A stretch of DNA of 11,082 nt from BM714 sp964644525 (GTDB taxonomy: Bacteria; Bacillota; Clostridia; Peptostreptococcales; BM714): NCBI GenBank assembly GCA_964644525.1, contig CAZXWC010000054.1, positions 1-11,082 on the forward strand, written 5' to 3'. Position 1 is the stretch's first letter, and every line of letters begins with the position of its first letter. Below the pieces are notes generated by a model. That model was not told the DNA's origin. It saw only the letters and a list, made by a program, of their open reading frames with translations, and ran no database searches. This document shows, in pieces, positions 10,817-11,082 of this stretch. A program made the translations under genes and the position numbers.

Positions 10817-11082
10817 TTACATGAAATACTTGACCAACAGCTTGCTGCCCACTATTGCTCCAAGGAACATGAATACTGCAAACACCCATCCTGAAAGTGA
10901 AAGGGATGCTATTCCGCTATAAAGGGCTCCGATGTTGCATCCGAAACCGATTCTGGCTCCATAGCCCATCATGAGGCCACCGAATATAGCTGCAAAAATT
11001 TGTTTTTTGTTTTTGATTTTTTTTATTTTGAATTGAGAAGCGGCAAAAGAAGCAAACAATGCGCCGAAAATAATTCCTATGT
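10817..11082 (-). CDS. YeeE/YedE-family sulfur transport protein, C-terminal part (partial)
   Basis: The reading frame is open to the window end and enters from outside, so the true start is not visible; a TTG at 11059 is internal. About 88 residues remain. They hold an IGIIFGALFASFAA helix, a basic linker (KIKKIKNKK), and IFGGLMMGYGARIGFGCNIG, the family signature with its conserved Gly-Cys-Asn-Ile-Gly loop. A final helix reads GWVFAVFMFLGAIVGSKLL. YeeE/YedE proteins are membrane channels or transporters for thiosulfate or related sulfur compounds; in selenium-using bacteria some members accompany selenium metabolism genes. The Cys in FGCNIG is the conserved residue thought to contact the sulfur substrate. 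It is followed at 37 bases by the Cys-tailed flavoprotein, so the two likely share a transcript. The family call is firm; sulfur versus selenium cannot be decided. Confidence 0.88.
   Translation of the reverse strand, partial: IGIIFGALFASFAASQFKIKKIKNKKQIFAAIFGGLMMGYGARIGFGCNIGALYSGIASLSLSGWVFAVFMFLGAIVGSKLLVKYFM

Overview
The window looks like a piece of an anaerobic, single-membrane Firmicutes chromosome, most likely a clostridial lineage. The grounds are a SigI/RsgI pair, an S-layer-homology surface protein, strong AGGAGG-type ribosome binding sites with some TTG starts, a rubrerythrin-like ferritin fold protein, a protein resembling the small regulator linked to iron-only hydrogenase, and moderate G+C with an AT-rich third position. 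No rRNA, tRNA, insertion sequence, phage gene or CRISPR array was seen. This is identification by eye; no database search was run.

Layout. Positions 2-169 hold the last 55 codons of an isoleucyl-tRNA synthetase gene, followed by an HD-domain hydrolase gene (216-782) and a strong hairpin terminator. A membrane-bound dual-Cache diguanylate cyclase (838-2619) lies on the minus strand. It is divergent from a plus-strand cluster at 2836-7040: protein-L-isoaspartate methyltransferase, SigI-type sigma factor, RsgI-type membrane anti-sigma factor, and a large SLH/Ig-like secreted acidic protein. The tight spacing, and stop codons lying inside the next ribosome binding site, argue for one operon. It reads as a transmembrane signalling module whose last gene may be its cell-surface effector or partner. 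A terminator at 7096-7130 closes it.

Next comes a two-gene unit, a TM1266-like small protein and a rubrerythrin-type diiron protein (7183-7947). A monocistronic cold-shock protein gene follows, with a near-consensus extended -10 promoter and its own terminator. An EamA/DMT transporter gene (8328-9242, minus) has a clear sigma-A promoter.

At the right end, also on the minus strand, a YeeE/YedE-type sulfur-transport protein (cut by the window end) is followed at 37 bases by an unusual thioredoxin-reductase-like flavoprotein. That protein keeps the CATC redox centre but lacks the usual HRR NADPH-phosphate motif. It carries a C-terminal thioredoxin-like domain without a CXXC and ends in a CxCxCxxCxCxC tail. 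The SigI/RsgI/SLH module and this flavoprotein with its sulfur transporter are the two parts most worth following up.
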